The translations under genes and the position numbers were made by a program. Shown here piece by piece: positions 25,286-34,017 of a DNA stretch of 64,000 nucleotides. The DNA is from Acuticoccus mangrovi (GTDB taxonomy: Bacteria; Pseudomonadota; Alphaproteobacteria; Rhizobiales; Amorphaceae). The notes beneath the pieces were generated by a model, which was not told the DNA's origin, searched no databases, and worked only from the letters and a program-made list of their open reading frames with translations. The stretch is from assembly GCF_016411865.1 (NCBI RefSeq), contig NZ_JAEKJA010000015.1, positions 1-64,000 of the forward strand, written 5' to 3'. Every line of letters begins with the position of its first letter. Position 1 is the stretch's first letter.

Positions 25286-26069
25286 GTGTACGATTTACTC
25301 TCGTATGAGGTGAAACGTCATCACAATGAGGCGGGGTTAATCCCTCTGAGCTTTACACCGGACCAGCGCCCAGATTGATGGACAGCGCCTTACCTGAGCG
25401 CCCCGGCTGCGGGCGAACGCAGTCCCATTGTCTTGTTCTCAAACGGCTCGGGCCATCGAACTCTCTCCCGTCCAGGGACCTGCACGCCCACCTTGCGCAG
25501 TTTTGGCACTCAGCGGGCAGCCGCGAGTACCATCGAAAACGAACGATTTTGCTTCTTGTCAGCGCCCCTACCGGGTCCGCCCCAATCCGTTGGGGCACCC
25601 CCTCCCAAAACCATCTCATGAAACCCGGGTTCTCGAAACCTTTGTGCTCAGCGAGTTTTGAGAGGAGACGAGGCGCCCTCGACCGATGTCCGCGTCCCGA
25701 GTCTGTTCACCTTCGATTTAACTGCAACTCCGGGCCAAAAGCCCACGCTCTCCGTCCCCAAACGCCCGCCTCCGCCAAACCATCCTCCCCTCCCCAGAGC
25801 CGTCCGCCGCGGACGCGTGCGCCGTCTGCGCCGCCGGGGCGGGGCGGCGTCGCGCAATGTCGCAGGGGCGGCGGAATCGACGCGGCGATGGGCATCGGGG
25901 GCTTGCCGCCTTATGACGGGCCGCCAATTGCGGTGAGGGTCGGTGCGCAGGGTGGTCTGCCGGTCCACGTGTCGTCGACCATCCCAAATGCGGGGACAGC
26001 CATGCGCAGAACGATCCGGGCCGCCACGGCGCACGGCCGGGGCCGGACCCACCAAGGACGCTCCCCGGC
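25286..26069. other. Intergenic region with dispersed repeat copy B
   Basis: GC content returns to high values after about 25330. The repeat copy B lies at 25516-25670. No coding frame is convincing before the ABC transporter. The final 100 bases must hold its promoter, but no clear hexamers are seen. Confidence 0.45.
25516..25670 (+). repeat. Dispersed repeat, copy B
   Basis: This aligns with the minus strand of 9381-9530 over about 150 bp. The shared words keep the same order and spacing apart from small indels. Both copies stand in gene-poor DNA, 240-400 bp before a large plus-strand gene. The left and right limits are estimates. Confidence 0.65.
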
Positions 26070-27950
26070 GTGACCCTCGCGCGGCTCCCGAACGTCCTCG
26101 CGGCCCGGCTCGGCCTCTCCCCCCTCTGGCTGATCAGCGGCGCGATCCTCCTCGTCATCATCGCCAACACCGTGGCCCAGGTCCGCCTCAACACGTGGAA
26201 CGGCGACTTCTACGGCGCCATCGAGAAGCGCGACTTCGCCACCTTCCTCAACCAGCTCGTGGTGTTCCTGATCCTCGCGGCGGCGCTGCTCGTGTTCGTG
26301 GTGAGCCAGACCTGGCTCACCGAGATCGCCAAGGTGCGGCTGCGCGAGAAGCTCACCGGCGAGCTTCTCGACCGCTGGCTCCAGCCGCGCCGCCCGTTCG
26401 AAATGAGCCTTGCGGGCGAGATCGGCGCCAACCCCGACCAGCGCCTTCAGGAGGACGTGCGCCACCTCGCCGAGCTCTTCGTCGGCCTCGCGGTGGGCCT
26501 CCTCCAGTCGACGCTCCTCCTCTTCACCTTCATCGGCGTGTTGTGGACGCTGTCGACGCCGATGCCGCTCCACGTCTTCGGCACCACCATCGTGGTGCAC
26601 GGGCTGATGCTGTGGGGCACCCTCCTCTTCTCCATCGCCGGCTCGGTGCTCACCTGGTGGGTCGGCGCGCCGCTGGTGCGCCTGCATCAGCGGCGATACG
26701 CGCAGGAGGCGCAGTTCCGCTTCACCATCGTGCGCGCCGCCGAGGCCGCCCAGGAGATCGCCTTCCACCGTGGCGAGAGCCGCGAGCGCCGCACCATCGG
26801 CGGTGCCTTCGCGCAGACGGTGGACGTGATGATCGCCCTCGCCGGGGCGACGGCGCGGGTCACCTGGGTGACGTCGGGCTACGGCTGGCTCGCCATCGTG
26901 GCGCCCGCCGTGGTGGCGGCACCCGCCTACTTCTCCGGCGCGCTGACCTTCGGCGAGCTGATGATGGTGGTGCAGGCGTTCTACCAGGTGCAGCAGTCGC
27001 TGCGCTGGTTCGTCGACAACTACGGCACGATCGCCGACTGGCGGGCGACGCGCCACCGCGTCGACGAGTTTCGCGACGCGCTCGACGCGGTGGAAAAGCT
27101 CGGCGCCGACGCCGAGCGCATCACCGTGCGCCCCCACCCCGAGGGCAAGCTCGCCTTCGAGCGGCTGCGGATCAAGCTGCCGCAGGGCGCCGCGAAGTTC
27201 GACGACGAGAGCGTCACCATCGCGCCCGGCGAGCGGGTGCTCATCCTCGGCGATGCGGGGGTGGGCAAGAGCATGCTGTTCCGCGCGATGGCGGGGCTGT
27301 GGCCGTGGGGCAGCGGCACGATCTACCTGCCGCCCGAGGACGAGGTGGCGTTCCTGTCGCAGCGCCCCTACCTGCCGCTCGGCGATCTGCGGGCGGCCCT
27401 CTCCTACCCCGACGATCCCGACCGATGGAGCGACGACACCTATCGCGAGATGCTCGCCCGCGTCCATCTCGACACCTATGCCGGTGACCTGCGCGTCGCC
27501 AAGCGATGGGACCGGGAGATGACGGTGGAGGAGCAGCAGCGCCTGTCCTTCGCGCGCCTGCTCTTGCAGCGCCCCCGCTGGGTGTTTCTCGACGAGGCGG
27601 CGAGCGCGTGCGCGGAGGACCATCGCGCGACGATCATCACCGTGCTCCAGGAGGAGCTGCGCGGGGTGGCGGTGGTGGGCCTGTCGCGCGAGCCGCAGAC
27701 GAACGGGCTGTTCCAGCGCCGCATCACGCTGCGGCGCTGCGAGGCGCCGAGGTTGCGGCTCAAGCTGCCCTCCGGCGGCGCGACGGCAACGGGCACCGAC
27801 GCCGATACTGCCGCCGACGGCGCCCCCGTGCCACCGTTGCCGGCCACCAAGCCGCCGCGGCCGCGCACCGAGGACGTCGAGCCCGGCACCACGACCGCGG
27901 TGCGCGTCGCCGGCACCAAGCCCTCCGCCTCCGAGCCGCGGGAGGGTTGA
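26070..27950 (+). CDS. ABC transporter, fused permease and ATPase (SbmA/BacA-like, YddA type)
   Basis: This 626-residue protein joins an ABC_membrane_2 (SbmA/BacA-like) permease with an ATPase domain. The permease (residues 1-330) has about six transmembrane segments; VRLNTWNGDFYGAIEKRDFATFL and RWLDRWL-like helices, here LLDRWLQPRRPFEMSL, are family hallmarks. The ATPase has Walker A GDAGVGKS at residues 394-401 and Walker B WVFLDEAASA near 505. The signature is VEEQQRLSFAR instead of LSGGEQQR, and the usual glutamate-threonine pair after Walker B is EAAS, as in this family. A proline-rich, disordered tail covers about 565-626. The start is GTG 26070; no better start was found. Relatives import peptides or export long-chain acyl compounds. 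It converges on the Rrf2 gene. Confidence 0.88.
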   Translation: MTLARLPNVLAARLGLSPLWLISGAILLVIIANTVAQVRLNTWNGDFYGAIEKRDFATFLNQLVVFLILAAALLVFVVSQTWLTEIAKVRLREKLTGELLDRWLQPRRPFEMSLAGEIGANPDQRLQEDVRHLAELFVGLAVGLLQSTLLLFTFIGVLWTLSTPMPLHVFGTTIVVHGLMLWGTLLFSIAGSVLTWWVGAPLVRLHQRRYAQEAQFRFTIVRAAEAAQEIAFHRGESRERRTIGGAFAQTVDVMIALAGATARVTWVTSGYGWLAIVAPAVVAAPAYFSGALTFGELMMVVQAFYQVQQSLRWFVDNYGTIADWRATRHRVDEFRDALDAVEKLGADAERITVRPHPEGKLAFERLRIKLPQGAAKFDDESVTIAPGERVLILGDAGVGKSMLFRAMAGLWPWGSGTIYLPPEDEVAFLSQRPYLPLGDLRAALSYPDDPDRWSDDTYREMLARVHLDTYAGDLRVAKRWDREMTVEEQQRLSFARLLLQRPRWVFLDEAASACAEDHRATIITVLQEELRGVAVVGLSREPQTNGLFQRRITLRRCEAPRLRLKLPSGGATATGTDADTAADGAPVPPLPATKPPRPRTEDVEPGTTTAVRVAGTKPSASEPREG

Positions 27951-27977
27951 GACCGAGCCCGACCGGCCGCGACCGGG

Positions 27978-28439
27978 TTAGGCGCCCGTGCAGAGCGTGT
28001 CGGCGCGGGCCGGCCTTTGCGCCAGGCGTTGCTCGAAGTCCGCGGCGAGGTCGGCGACGCTGATCGCGCCGAAGCGGGCCATCAACAGGGCCTCCGCCTC
28101 GCCCAAGGTCTGTTCCAAGCGCGCGTCGACGGCCTGCTCGACGAGGCAGTCGGGTCGATCGGCGTGCGGACCGATGCTGAAGAGCGGCGGCTCACCGATC
28201 GCCCGATAGACGTCGAGCAGCGTGATGGCGTCGAGACCACAGGCGAGCGCCCAGCCGCCGCCGTGCCCCTTCTCCGACGTGACGTAGCCCTCGTCCCGCA
28301 GTCCCGCCATCATCCGGCGCACCACGACCGCGTTGGTGCCGAGCATCCGCGCGATCTCGTCCGACGTCACGCGCATCGCGTGCCGATCCATATGGATCAG
28401 CACGTGGAGCATGCGGGACATGCGGCTGTCACGGGGCAT
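27978..28439 (-). CDS. Rrf2-family transcriptional regulator
   Basis: This 153-residue protein has an Rrf2 winged helix: MSRMLHVLIHMDRHAMRVTSDEIARMLGTNAVVVRRMMAGLRDEGYVTSEKGHGGGWALAC, including the conserved GxGGG wing. It has two cysteines (one in the wing end, one in RPDCLVEQAVD) plus one near the C-terminus and lacks the three-cysteine cluster of IscR, so it resembles the YwnA/CymR branch rather than iron-sulphur sensors. It is divergent from the flavoprotein gene at 28563, a frequent pairing in which Rrf2 controls the neighbouring thioredoxin-reductase-like gene. Its start at 28439 leaves a 123-bp shared control region. Confidence 0.9.
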   Translation of the reverse strand: MPRDSRMSRMLHVLIHMDRHAMRVTSDEIARMLGTNAVVVRRMMAGLRDEGYVTSEKGHGGGWALACGLDAITLLDVYRAIGEPPLFSIGPHADRPDCLVEQAVDARLEQTLGEAEALLMARFGAISVADLAADFEQRLAQRPARADTLCTGA

Positions 28440-28562
28440 CGGGTCGTCCTTCGAGGTCGCGGCGATCTCTAGCAGCTCTCACGTAACAATGAAAGTTTTC
28501 TGAGTTGACGCCTTCGGCTACATCATGCAACTCGTCGAAGTACATAACGGGAGGGTAGTCCT

Positions 28563-29462
28563 ATGGAGTTCGATGTCGTCATCGTCGGTGGCAGCTTCGC
28601 GGGTCAGGCTGCGGCGCTGCAGCTGGGTCGCGCGCGTCGGCGGGTCCTGATGGTGGACGCCGGGCGCCCGCGCAACCGCTTCGCCCGCTCTTCTCATGGC
28701 TTTCTCGGCCAGGACGGGCAGACGCCCGCCGCCATCATCGCGACGGCCACCCGCCAGCTCGCCGTCTACGGGACGGTCGACGTCCATCAGGGGGAAGCCA
28801 CCGATGCGGTCGCGACCGCCGACGGGTTCGCCGTGGCGCTCGCCGACGGCAGGGAGATCACCGCGAGGAGCCTGATCCTCGCGACGGGGGTCCGGGACAT
28901 CCTGCCCACGCTGCCGGGTCTCGAAGAGCGCTGGGGGATCAGCGTGTTGCACTGCCCCTACTGCCACGGCTACGAGCTGAACCAGCGTCCTCTCGGTGTC
29001 CTCGCGACGAGCGAATTGGCCCTCCACCAAGCGATGCTGGTGCCGGACTGGGGGCCGACGACGCTGTTCACCCAAGACGCCTTCACGCCCACGGCCGAGC
29101 AGCGGGCCGAGCTCGCGGGCCGCGGGGTGCGGATCGAGCCAACGCCGGTCGCCGAGCTCCTCGGCCCGGGCTCCGCGCTCGAGGCCGTCCGCCTCGCCGA
29201 CGGCAGGACGGTCGCGCTCTCGGGCCTCTTCGTGGCACCGCGGACGGAGCCCGTCAGCGATCTCGCCGAGCGGCTCGGCTGCGCGAGCAAGGCGTCCCCG
29301 CTCGGGCCGATCGTCTCTGTCGACGAGCGCCAGGGCACGTCGGTGCCCGGCGTGTTCGCCGCGGGGGACATGGCGCACCCGATGGCGAACGCGACCCTTG
29401 CCGCGGCCGCCGGCGTGATGGCGGCAGGCGGGGCACACTACGGACTGATCCACGGCCGCTGA
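28563..29462 (+). CDS. NAD(P)/FAD-dependent oxidoreductase, thioredoxin-reductase-like
   Basis: This 299-residue flavoprotein has an FAD-binding motif DVVIVGGSFAGQAAALQLGRARRRVLMVD at the N-terminus, ATGVRDILPTLPG, and a C-terminal FAD-contact segment GVFAAGDMA. The redox pair is CPYC (C131, C134) in LHCPYCHGYEL, placed as in thioredoxin reductases but with a different spacer. The NADPH domain is short. A single-domain-like length of about 300 fits the CPYCHGYE subgroup seen with Rrf2 regulators. The likely role is thiol or disulfide stress reduction, with the electron acceptor unknown. GGGAGG precedes the start, and an Rrf2 gene is divergent. Confidence 0.9.
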   Translation: MEFDVVIVGGSFAGQAAALQLGRARRRVLMVDAGRPRNRFARSSHGFLGQDGQTPAAIIATATRQLAVYGTVDVHQGEATDAVATADGFAVALADGREITARSLILATGVRDILPTLPGLEERWGISVLHCPYCHGYELNQRPLGVLATSELALHQAMLVPDWGPTTLFTQDAFTPTAEQRAELAGRGVRIEPTPVAELLGPGSALEAVRLADGRTVALSGLFVAPRTEPVSDLAERLGCASKASPLGPIVSVDERQGTSVPGVFAAGDMAHPMANATLAAAAGVMAAGGAHYGLIHGR

Positions 29463-30095
29463 GAGCCTCCGCGACGCGCCGCAGACGCGCGGGATGGGCG
29501 CATGTCTGGCCACATCCGCCGGCCGCGCGCCGCTCTGGGTCGTGGACGCATTGGCAGGCGACTGTGACGGCGGCGAGAGCGGTGCCGGCGAGGCGGTCTT
29601 CGGCATGGCGATCCGCATTGGGTGGCGATCCGGCGGCGGCTCTTCAGCTCGCAGAACATGCGCTCGAGGACGTTGCGGCGGCGGTCGGCGCGCCGATCGA
29701 GGGGATGGGGCGTGCGGCGCGGGGCGGTCGAGGGGACGGTCGCCTCGATGCTGTCCCTTTTGCCCCGGCGGCGGAGCGGTCCGCCTCGAGGGACTGCTGT
29801 CGAGCGAGAGTTCGTCCGGGACCGCTCCCGTTGCCGCCATTTTCTCAGAGATGCGCCACCCGATGCGGCGCCGGGACCATCTGTTGACGCGGCCGTAGAC
29901 GGTCGCCGGTCGTCGACCCGAGATCAAATTCCGGCGTGTTCTCCCGGCCCGGCCGGCTCGGGGCCGGCCGGGCATGCCCGCTGCTCGGCATCGCCGGAGA
30001 GCGACGACACATAAGATAACACGTCTTAAAGAACGGGACCGGCCCGAGCGCGTAGTCGGCTGTCACCTTCATCGATCTGCTGAAAGCGACACGAC
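29463..30095. other. Intergenic region with IS5-type transposase relic
   Basis: The only recognisable content is the minus-strand transposase remnant at about 29525-29780. The remainder, including 29900-30095 before the methyltransferase, shows no gene. Confidence 0.5.
29525..29780 (-). pseudogene. Frameshifted IS5-family transposase C-terminal remnant
   Basis: On the minus strand RRRNVLERMFCELKSRRRIATQ (split here as NVLERMFCELK and SRRRIATQ, 29617-29673) matches the ERxFxxLKxxRRIATRYD region of IS5-type transposases with its last catalytic glutamate. A frameshift follows; the next frame continues DRLAGTALAAVTVACQC, matching the usual hydrophobic end of these proteins. The preceding DNA loses similarity, so this is a decayed fragment. 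Confidence 0.65.
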
Positions 30096-30878
30096 ATGCG
30101 CGCGCCACGCTCCGTTCGCTGGGGTCTCGCGAGAGACCCCAGTATCCGCGCAGACCACACGGGGACAGGAGTTCTCGACCGTCCCTCGACGAGGGGAACG
30201 AACAGAAAGGAGCTGCTGCGGCACATCAAGCGCGCCTATGGCGCGTTTGCCCAGGCCGTTCCCGGCATTTGGCCGGGGGACTCGATCTATGGCGAGCGCC
30301 AGCTCGACGAGTTCGGCAGATGGCTTGCGAGCCTCGGCGCGATCTATCACCTCCAACGCATGATTGCCCTCGACATCCCCTGGTGGAATGTCGACGCCAC
30401 GGCCGTGATCGCCGATTTCCTGACGTGCCGCCCCGATGCACGTGTCTTCGAGTACGGGAGCGGCGCCAGCACCGTGTGGCTCGCGCGCCGTGCTCGCGAG
30501 GTGCTCACGGTGGAACATGATGCGCTCTGGGCGTCCGATGTCGCCGTGGCGTTGTCTGGTCGTGACCGTGTTCGTCAGATCCTCGCCGGCAGCGAGAGCG
30601 ACGACGTCGGTCCATCCTATGCACGTTCGATCGAAGGCCATGGGCTCTTCGATCTCATCGTGATCGACGGTCGCCACCGTGCCGACTGCCTCGCCGCCGC
30701 CGTGCCGCACCTCGCGCCGGCCGGCCTCATCCTGTTCGACGACAGCGGCCGCGCGCGGTACCGGCCGGCGATCGCCAACTGCGGCCTGATCGAGATGCAC
30801 TATTTTGGCTTATCCTACTGCGTCGTCTATCCCGATCACACGAGCATCCTCGCTGCTCCGCCGGTGCTTGCGATCTGA
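30096..30878 (+). CDS. Class I SAM-dependent methyltransferase-like protein
   Basis: This 260-residue protein carries a Rossmann-type methyltransferase core. ARVFEYGSGASTVWLARRAREVLTVEHDALWASDV near residues 113-148 is motif I with the acidic end of strand two, and FDLIVIDGRHRADCLAAAVPHLAPAGLILFDDSGR near 185-220 matches motifs IV-VI. The first 60 residues are poorly defined, so the true start may lie downstream of 30096. Relatives act on small molecules or sugars. It has no obvious partner: an IS relic lies upstream and a convergent gene follows about 300 bp downstream. Confidence 0.75.
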   Translation: MRAPRSVRWGLARDPSIRADHTGTGVLDRPSTRGTNRKELLRHIKRAYGAFAQAVPGIWPGDSIYGERQLDEFGRWLASLGAIYHLQRMIALDIPWWNVDATAVIADFLTCRPDARVFEYGSGASTVWLARRAREVLTVEHDALWASDVAVALSGRDRVRQILAGSESDDVGPSYARSIEGHGLFDLIVIDGRHRADCLAAAVPHLAPAGLILFDDSGRARYRPAIANCGLIEMHYFGLSYCVVYPDHTSILAAPPVLAI

Positions 30879-31176
30879 CAGCGGCATTGCTCGGCGGCGA
30901 CCGCTTCGGGGTCGACGGGCAGAGCGAGCCCGTTCGAGGCCGCTCAAGAGATGTGGTCGGCTTGGCGTTTGGGGGCCCGCCAGTCGATTGCCTCACCCGT
31001 GAACTCGGTCGAGGCCGCATTCACCCGGGCGACGGTCGCGTCCCGCAGATGCATGGTGAGACCTGTTGCCGAGGCGCGCTGTCGAAGCGGTCGCTGCCGG
31101 GTCGTTGGCGGCGGGCGGGTCGATCCATCGGCGGCCGGTCTCGAGGGCGTGCGGAACGCCGTCGATCACGCGCCGG
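30879..31176. other. Intergenic region between convergent genes
   Basis: This is the 298-bp gap between the methyltransferase and the convergent alginate-lyase-fold gene. No gene, strong hairpin or repeat is seen. Confidence 0.4.
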
Positions 31177-32238
31177 TCATCCGCCCGTCGCTTGGCCGTC
31201 CTGCCGTGCGAGGAGTGCGGCTCGATCGCCGAGGCTCGGCAGCGCGTCGACGAAGCCGCCGACGAACTCCGAGCCCCACGGGAAGAGGTCTTCCCCGGTG
31301 TGAAGAGCCCGGGCCAGCACCGCCGGAACGGCTTCGGGACCGAGCAGGTCGTGCGCGAGCGGCACCCAGCTCATGAGGTGGCGGGAGGAGTGGTAGCCGC
31401 GCAGGAACGTGAGGTCGGTGGCGAACGGGTTCGGCCCGTGCGCCGGGTTCGGAAACATGTTCTTCCTGGCGAGGTGGTGGACGATCGTGGGGTCCTCCAC
31501 GCCCGCGGCAAGGGCCGCGATGGCGCGCTCCAGCACGGCGCGATCGACGAGCGCCTCCCCCGCGATCGCGCCGATACGCGTCAGCGTCACGAGAAGCATG
31601 ACGGCAAGGTTCGAGTATGCCAGGGCGCTCGCGCCGCGCACGATCTCGCTCGGGAAGAAGCCGTCGGCGTCGATTTGGCCGACGAAGCGGTCGATGTGCG
31701 CGCGGGCGAGGTCCATCATGCCGGCGTCGCCGTCGATATTCGCCCAGAGCGCCAACGCGGCGGCGCGCATGAGAAGGTGGTTGTTGCGCGAGCTGAGCCG
31801 CAGCGGGTCGGACGCTCGTTCCGGCTCCGCCGCCAGCGGGGCGACGACGGCGGCGACGTCGCGACGGAGCGAGGCATTGCTCGCGAGAAGGGCGTCGGCG
31901 GCGGCGAGCGCGGTGAAGAAGCTCTTTGCGACGGCGAAGGTTTCCGCCGCGCCCGCCTCGGGGCGAAGCAGCGGCGAGAGGACGCGCCGATGGGCCGCGA
32001 CGAGGGGACCGAGCCGCGCCGTCGCGTCCTCGGCCGCCGCAGGAGCGCCGCGCGTGCGGGCAAGCGCCACGGCCATCAGCGCGAAGTTCGCGACCTTCAG
32101 CCAGCCCTCGCGCGCGCTGAGGGGCGCGTCCGCGGGAGGCTCCGGGGGAAGGGTCGGGATCGGCACGAGGGGTGCCGCGTCGGACCCGCTGTCGGCGCCC
32201 TCGGACCAGGCGTCGGTCCTAAGGAAGCGCTGCGTCAA
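31177..32238 (-). CDS. Alginate-lyase-fold protein (PL5-like)
   Basis: This 353-residue protein has the all-alpha barrel pattern of alginate lyases (poly-mannuronate lyases). NNHLLMRAAALALWANI near residues 147-163 matches the catalytic Asn-His motif, and DADGFFPSEIVRGASALAYSNLAVMLL near 187-213 matches the DxxGFxPxE-R-ALAYxN motif with the catalytic arginine and tyrosine. The N-terminus is proline-rich and has no signal peptide, unlike AlgL. The start at 32238 overlaps the stop of the caspase-Sel1 gene by 4 bp, so the two are translationally coupled. No alginate synthesis genes are nearby. The protein could degrade uronate polymers or serve another function on the same fold. Confidence 0.75.
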   Translation of the reverse strand: MTQRFLRTDAWSEGADSGSDAAPLVPIPTLPPEPPADAPLSAREGWLKVANFALMAVALARTRGAPAAAEDATARLGPLVAAHRRVLSPLLRPEAGAAETFAVAKSFFTALAAADALLASNASLRRDVAAVVAPLAAEPERASDPLRLSSRNNHLLMRAAALALWANIDGDAGMMDLARAHIDRFVGQIDADGFFPSEIVRGASALAYSNLAVMLLVTLTRIGAIAGEALVDRAVLERAIAALAAGVEDPTIVHHLARKNMFPNPAHGPNPFATDLTFLRGYHSSRHLMSWVPLAHDLLGPEAVPAVLARALHTGEDLFPWGSEFVGGFVDALPSLGDRAALLARQDGQATGG

Positions 32239-33932
32239 CCAAAGTCACCGAGGAGCCATTCCTGGATGCGCCGTTCGACGGAGCGGACCGTCTCGTCGCT
32301 GAGCTGCGACGACATCTCCTCGTAGAGCTCCTGCGAGCTCGCGTGGCCGGCCCGGGCGGCGAGGCCGTACCAGAACGCCGCCTCCTCGGTGCTCGGCTGC
32401 GGCGCCGTCCCGCGGCGATACATGTCGCCGAGGTTGGTATAGGCGGCGCGCCGGCGCAGCTGGGCCGCGCGGCGATAATATTCGAAGGCCTCGGCGTTGT
32501 CCTGCGCGACCCCCTCCCCCTTGCGGTAGGCGGTGGCGAGGTTCACGAGAGCCGACGGATCGCCGAGCTCGGCCCCTCGCGCGAAATATTCGGCCGCCTT
32601 GGCGAGATCCTTCTCCACGCCGAGGCCGCCGCGGTACATCAGGCCGAGCTTGTCGAAGGCGGTGGGATAGTCCTGCTCGGCGGCGCGGTTGAACCACATC
32701 AGCGCCGCGTCGTAGTCCTTCGGCCGCTTGGGCGTGCCCTGAAAGGCCATGACGCCCACGTTGTAGGCGTCCTCGCGATGGCCGCGCTCGGCGGCATAGA
32801 GAAAATATTCGTAGGCCTCGTCCGGATCGCGGGGGACGCCGTTGCCCTTTTTGTAGTGGTTGCCGAGGTTGTGGTAGGCGCCGAGATAGCCCGCGTCGGC
32901 GGCCGCCTTGTTCAGCTCCAGCGCCTCGGCGAACTCGCCCGCCTTGTCGAGCGCACGCGCGAGGTTGGTCATCAGCCGCGGGTTCTGCGGGTCGGCCGCG
33001 AGATCGGCCCGGCAGGCCCGGATGGCGGGCGCCGGCTTCATCAGCGCGTAGTCGATGCCGGGGTGGATCCGCTCAGGGTCGGAGGGATGGCCGGCGAGAA
33101 TGTCGCATTCGGTGATCTCCTTCCCGGTGGAGGCTTCGGGCAGCAGGAAGAGATCGCGGGTCAGCGACGAGTTCTCCCAGGGCACCTGCTTGAAATCGGT
33201 GGCGCCGATGACCTCGGAGCGCGTCAGCTTGAACACGCTCTCGATGCCGAGGCCCGGCTTCCGCAGGCTGTCGGCGAGCGCCCGGGAATAGGGGCTGTTG
33301 CTGCCGTCGCCGTCGAGGGCGACGCGACCAGGGGCAGTCGAGAACGCGATCAAATTGCCGGTGAACGCCACCTCGATCGGGGCCAGGCCACGCGAGGTGC
33401 CGCCCGCGAGCGAGCGATAGCGGCCATCCTCGAACGGGTTGTTGCGGCAAGCGTCGAAGATGAAGATGTTGGCGATCGTCTCGCGATCCTTGAACATGCG
33501 CAAGAGATCGTTCGCGGACAGCGAGACGAACGGCAGATCCGACGGCGTCTCGGGCGCCGCGTCGACCGGCACGAGGTAGTTCTCTCCGTCGACCTGCACG
33601 CCGTGGCCGGCGTAGTAGACGATCGACACGCTGCCCGGCGTCAGCTCCTGCGCATAGGCGAGGACGGTCCGGTTCATCGTCACGTAGTCGGCGTCGATCG
33701 CGACCCGAACGTCGAAATCAAGCGCGCGCAGCGTGTCGGCGATAAGCTCGGCATCGTTGTGCGCGTTGCGCAGGTCCGCGACGTTCTTGTAGGAGGCGTT
33801 GCCGATCACCAGCGCGTGCCGGCCCGCCGTCGCCGGCACCACGTCCACCTGCGCCGCCGCCCCTGCGAGCGAGGCGACGACGACAAGCGCGGCAAACAAG
33901 ACGGGAAGACCCCACCGGTTGATCGGCAGCAT
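32235..33932 (-). CDS. Exported caspase-fold protein with Sel1 repeats
   Basis: This 565-residue protein begins with a signal peptide or anchor (WGLPVLFAALVVVASLAGAAA). Residues 37-290 form a peptidase C14 caspase domain: RHALVIGNASYKNVADLRNAHNDAELIADTLRALDF, then the catalytic histidine in YYAGHGVQ (H110) and the catalytic cysteine in FDACRNNPF (C162). Residues about 340-545 hold several Sel1-like repeats of about 36 residues (AAFQGTPKRPKDYDAALMWFNRAAEQ, YRGGLGVEKDLAKAAEYFARGAE and others), which usually bind partner proteins. ATG 33932 is chosen because it begins the signal sequence. It is preceded by a small lipoprotein gene and overlaps the alginate-lyase-fold gene downstream. Substrates are unknown; it is a clear caspase homolog with both catalytic residues. 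Confidence 0.9.
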   Translation of the reverse strand: MLPINRWGLPVLFAALVVVASLAGAAAQVDVVPATAGRHALVIGNASYKNVADLRNAHNDAELIADTLRALDFDVRVAIDADYVTMNRTVLAYAQELTPGSVSIVYYAGHGVQVDGENYLVPVDAAPETPSDLPFVSLSANDLLRMFKDRETIANIFIFDACRNNPFEDGRYRSLAGGTSRGLAPIEVAFTGNLIAFSTAPGRVALDGDGSNSPYSRALADSLRKPGLGIESVFKLTRSEVIGATDFKQVPWENSSLTRDLFLLPEASTGKEITECDILAGHPSDPERIHPGIDYALMKPAPAIRACRADLAADPQNPRLMTNLARALDKAGEFAEALELNKAAADAGYLGAYHNLGNHYKKGNGVPRDPDEAYEYFLYAAERGHREDAYNVGVMAFQGTPKRPKDYDAALMWFNRAAEQDYPTAFDKLGLMYRGGLGVEKDLAKAAEYFARGAELGDPSALVNLATAYRKGEGVAQDNAEAFEYYRRAAQLRRRAAYTNLGDMYRRGTAPQPSTEEAAFWYGLAARAGHASSQELYEEMSSQLSDETVRSVERRIQEWLLGDFG

Positions 33933-34017
33933 AGCGCAGCATCCTTGGTTGGCCCGACCAATGCGACTTGGGTGATCTCGACGCGGGCCGCCGGCACGCA
34001 CCGGCGGGCGCGCCGTA

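Noticed and set aside
28518-29975. Long minus-strand frame across the flavoprotein gene
   Set aside because: It covers the antisense of a clear flavoprotein and runs by chance into the IS5 relic.
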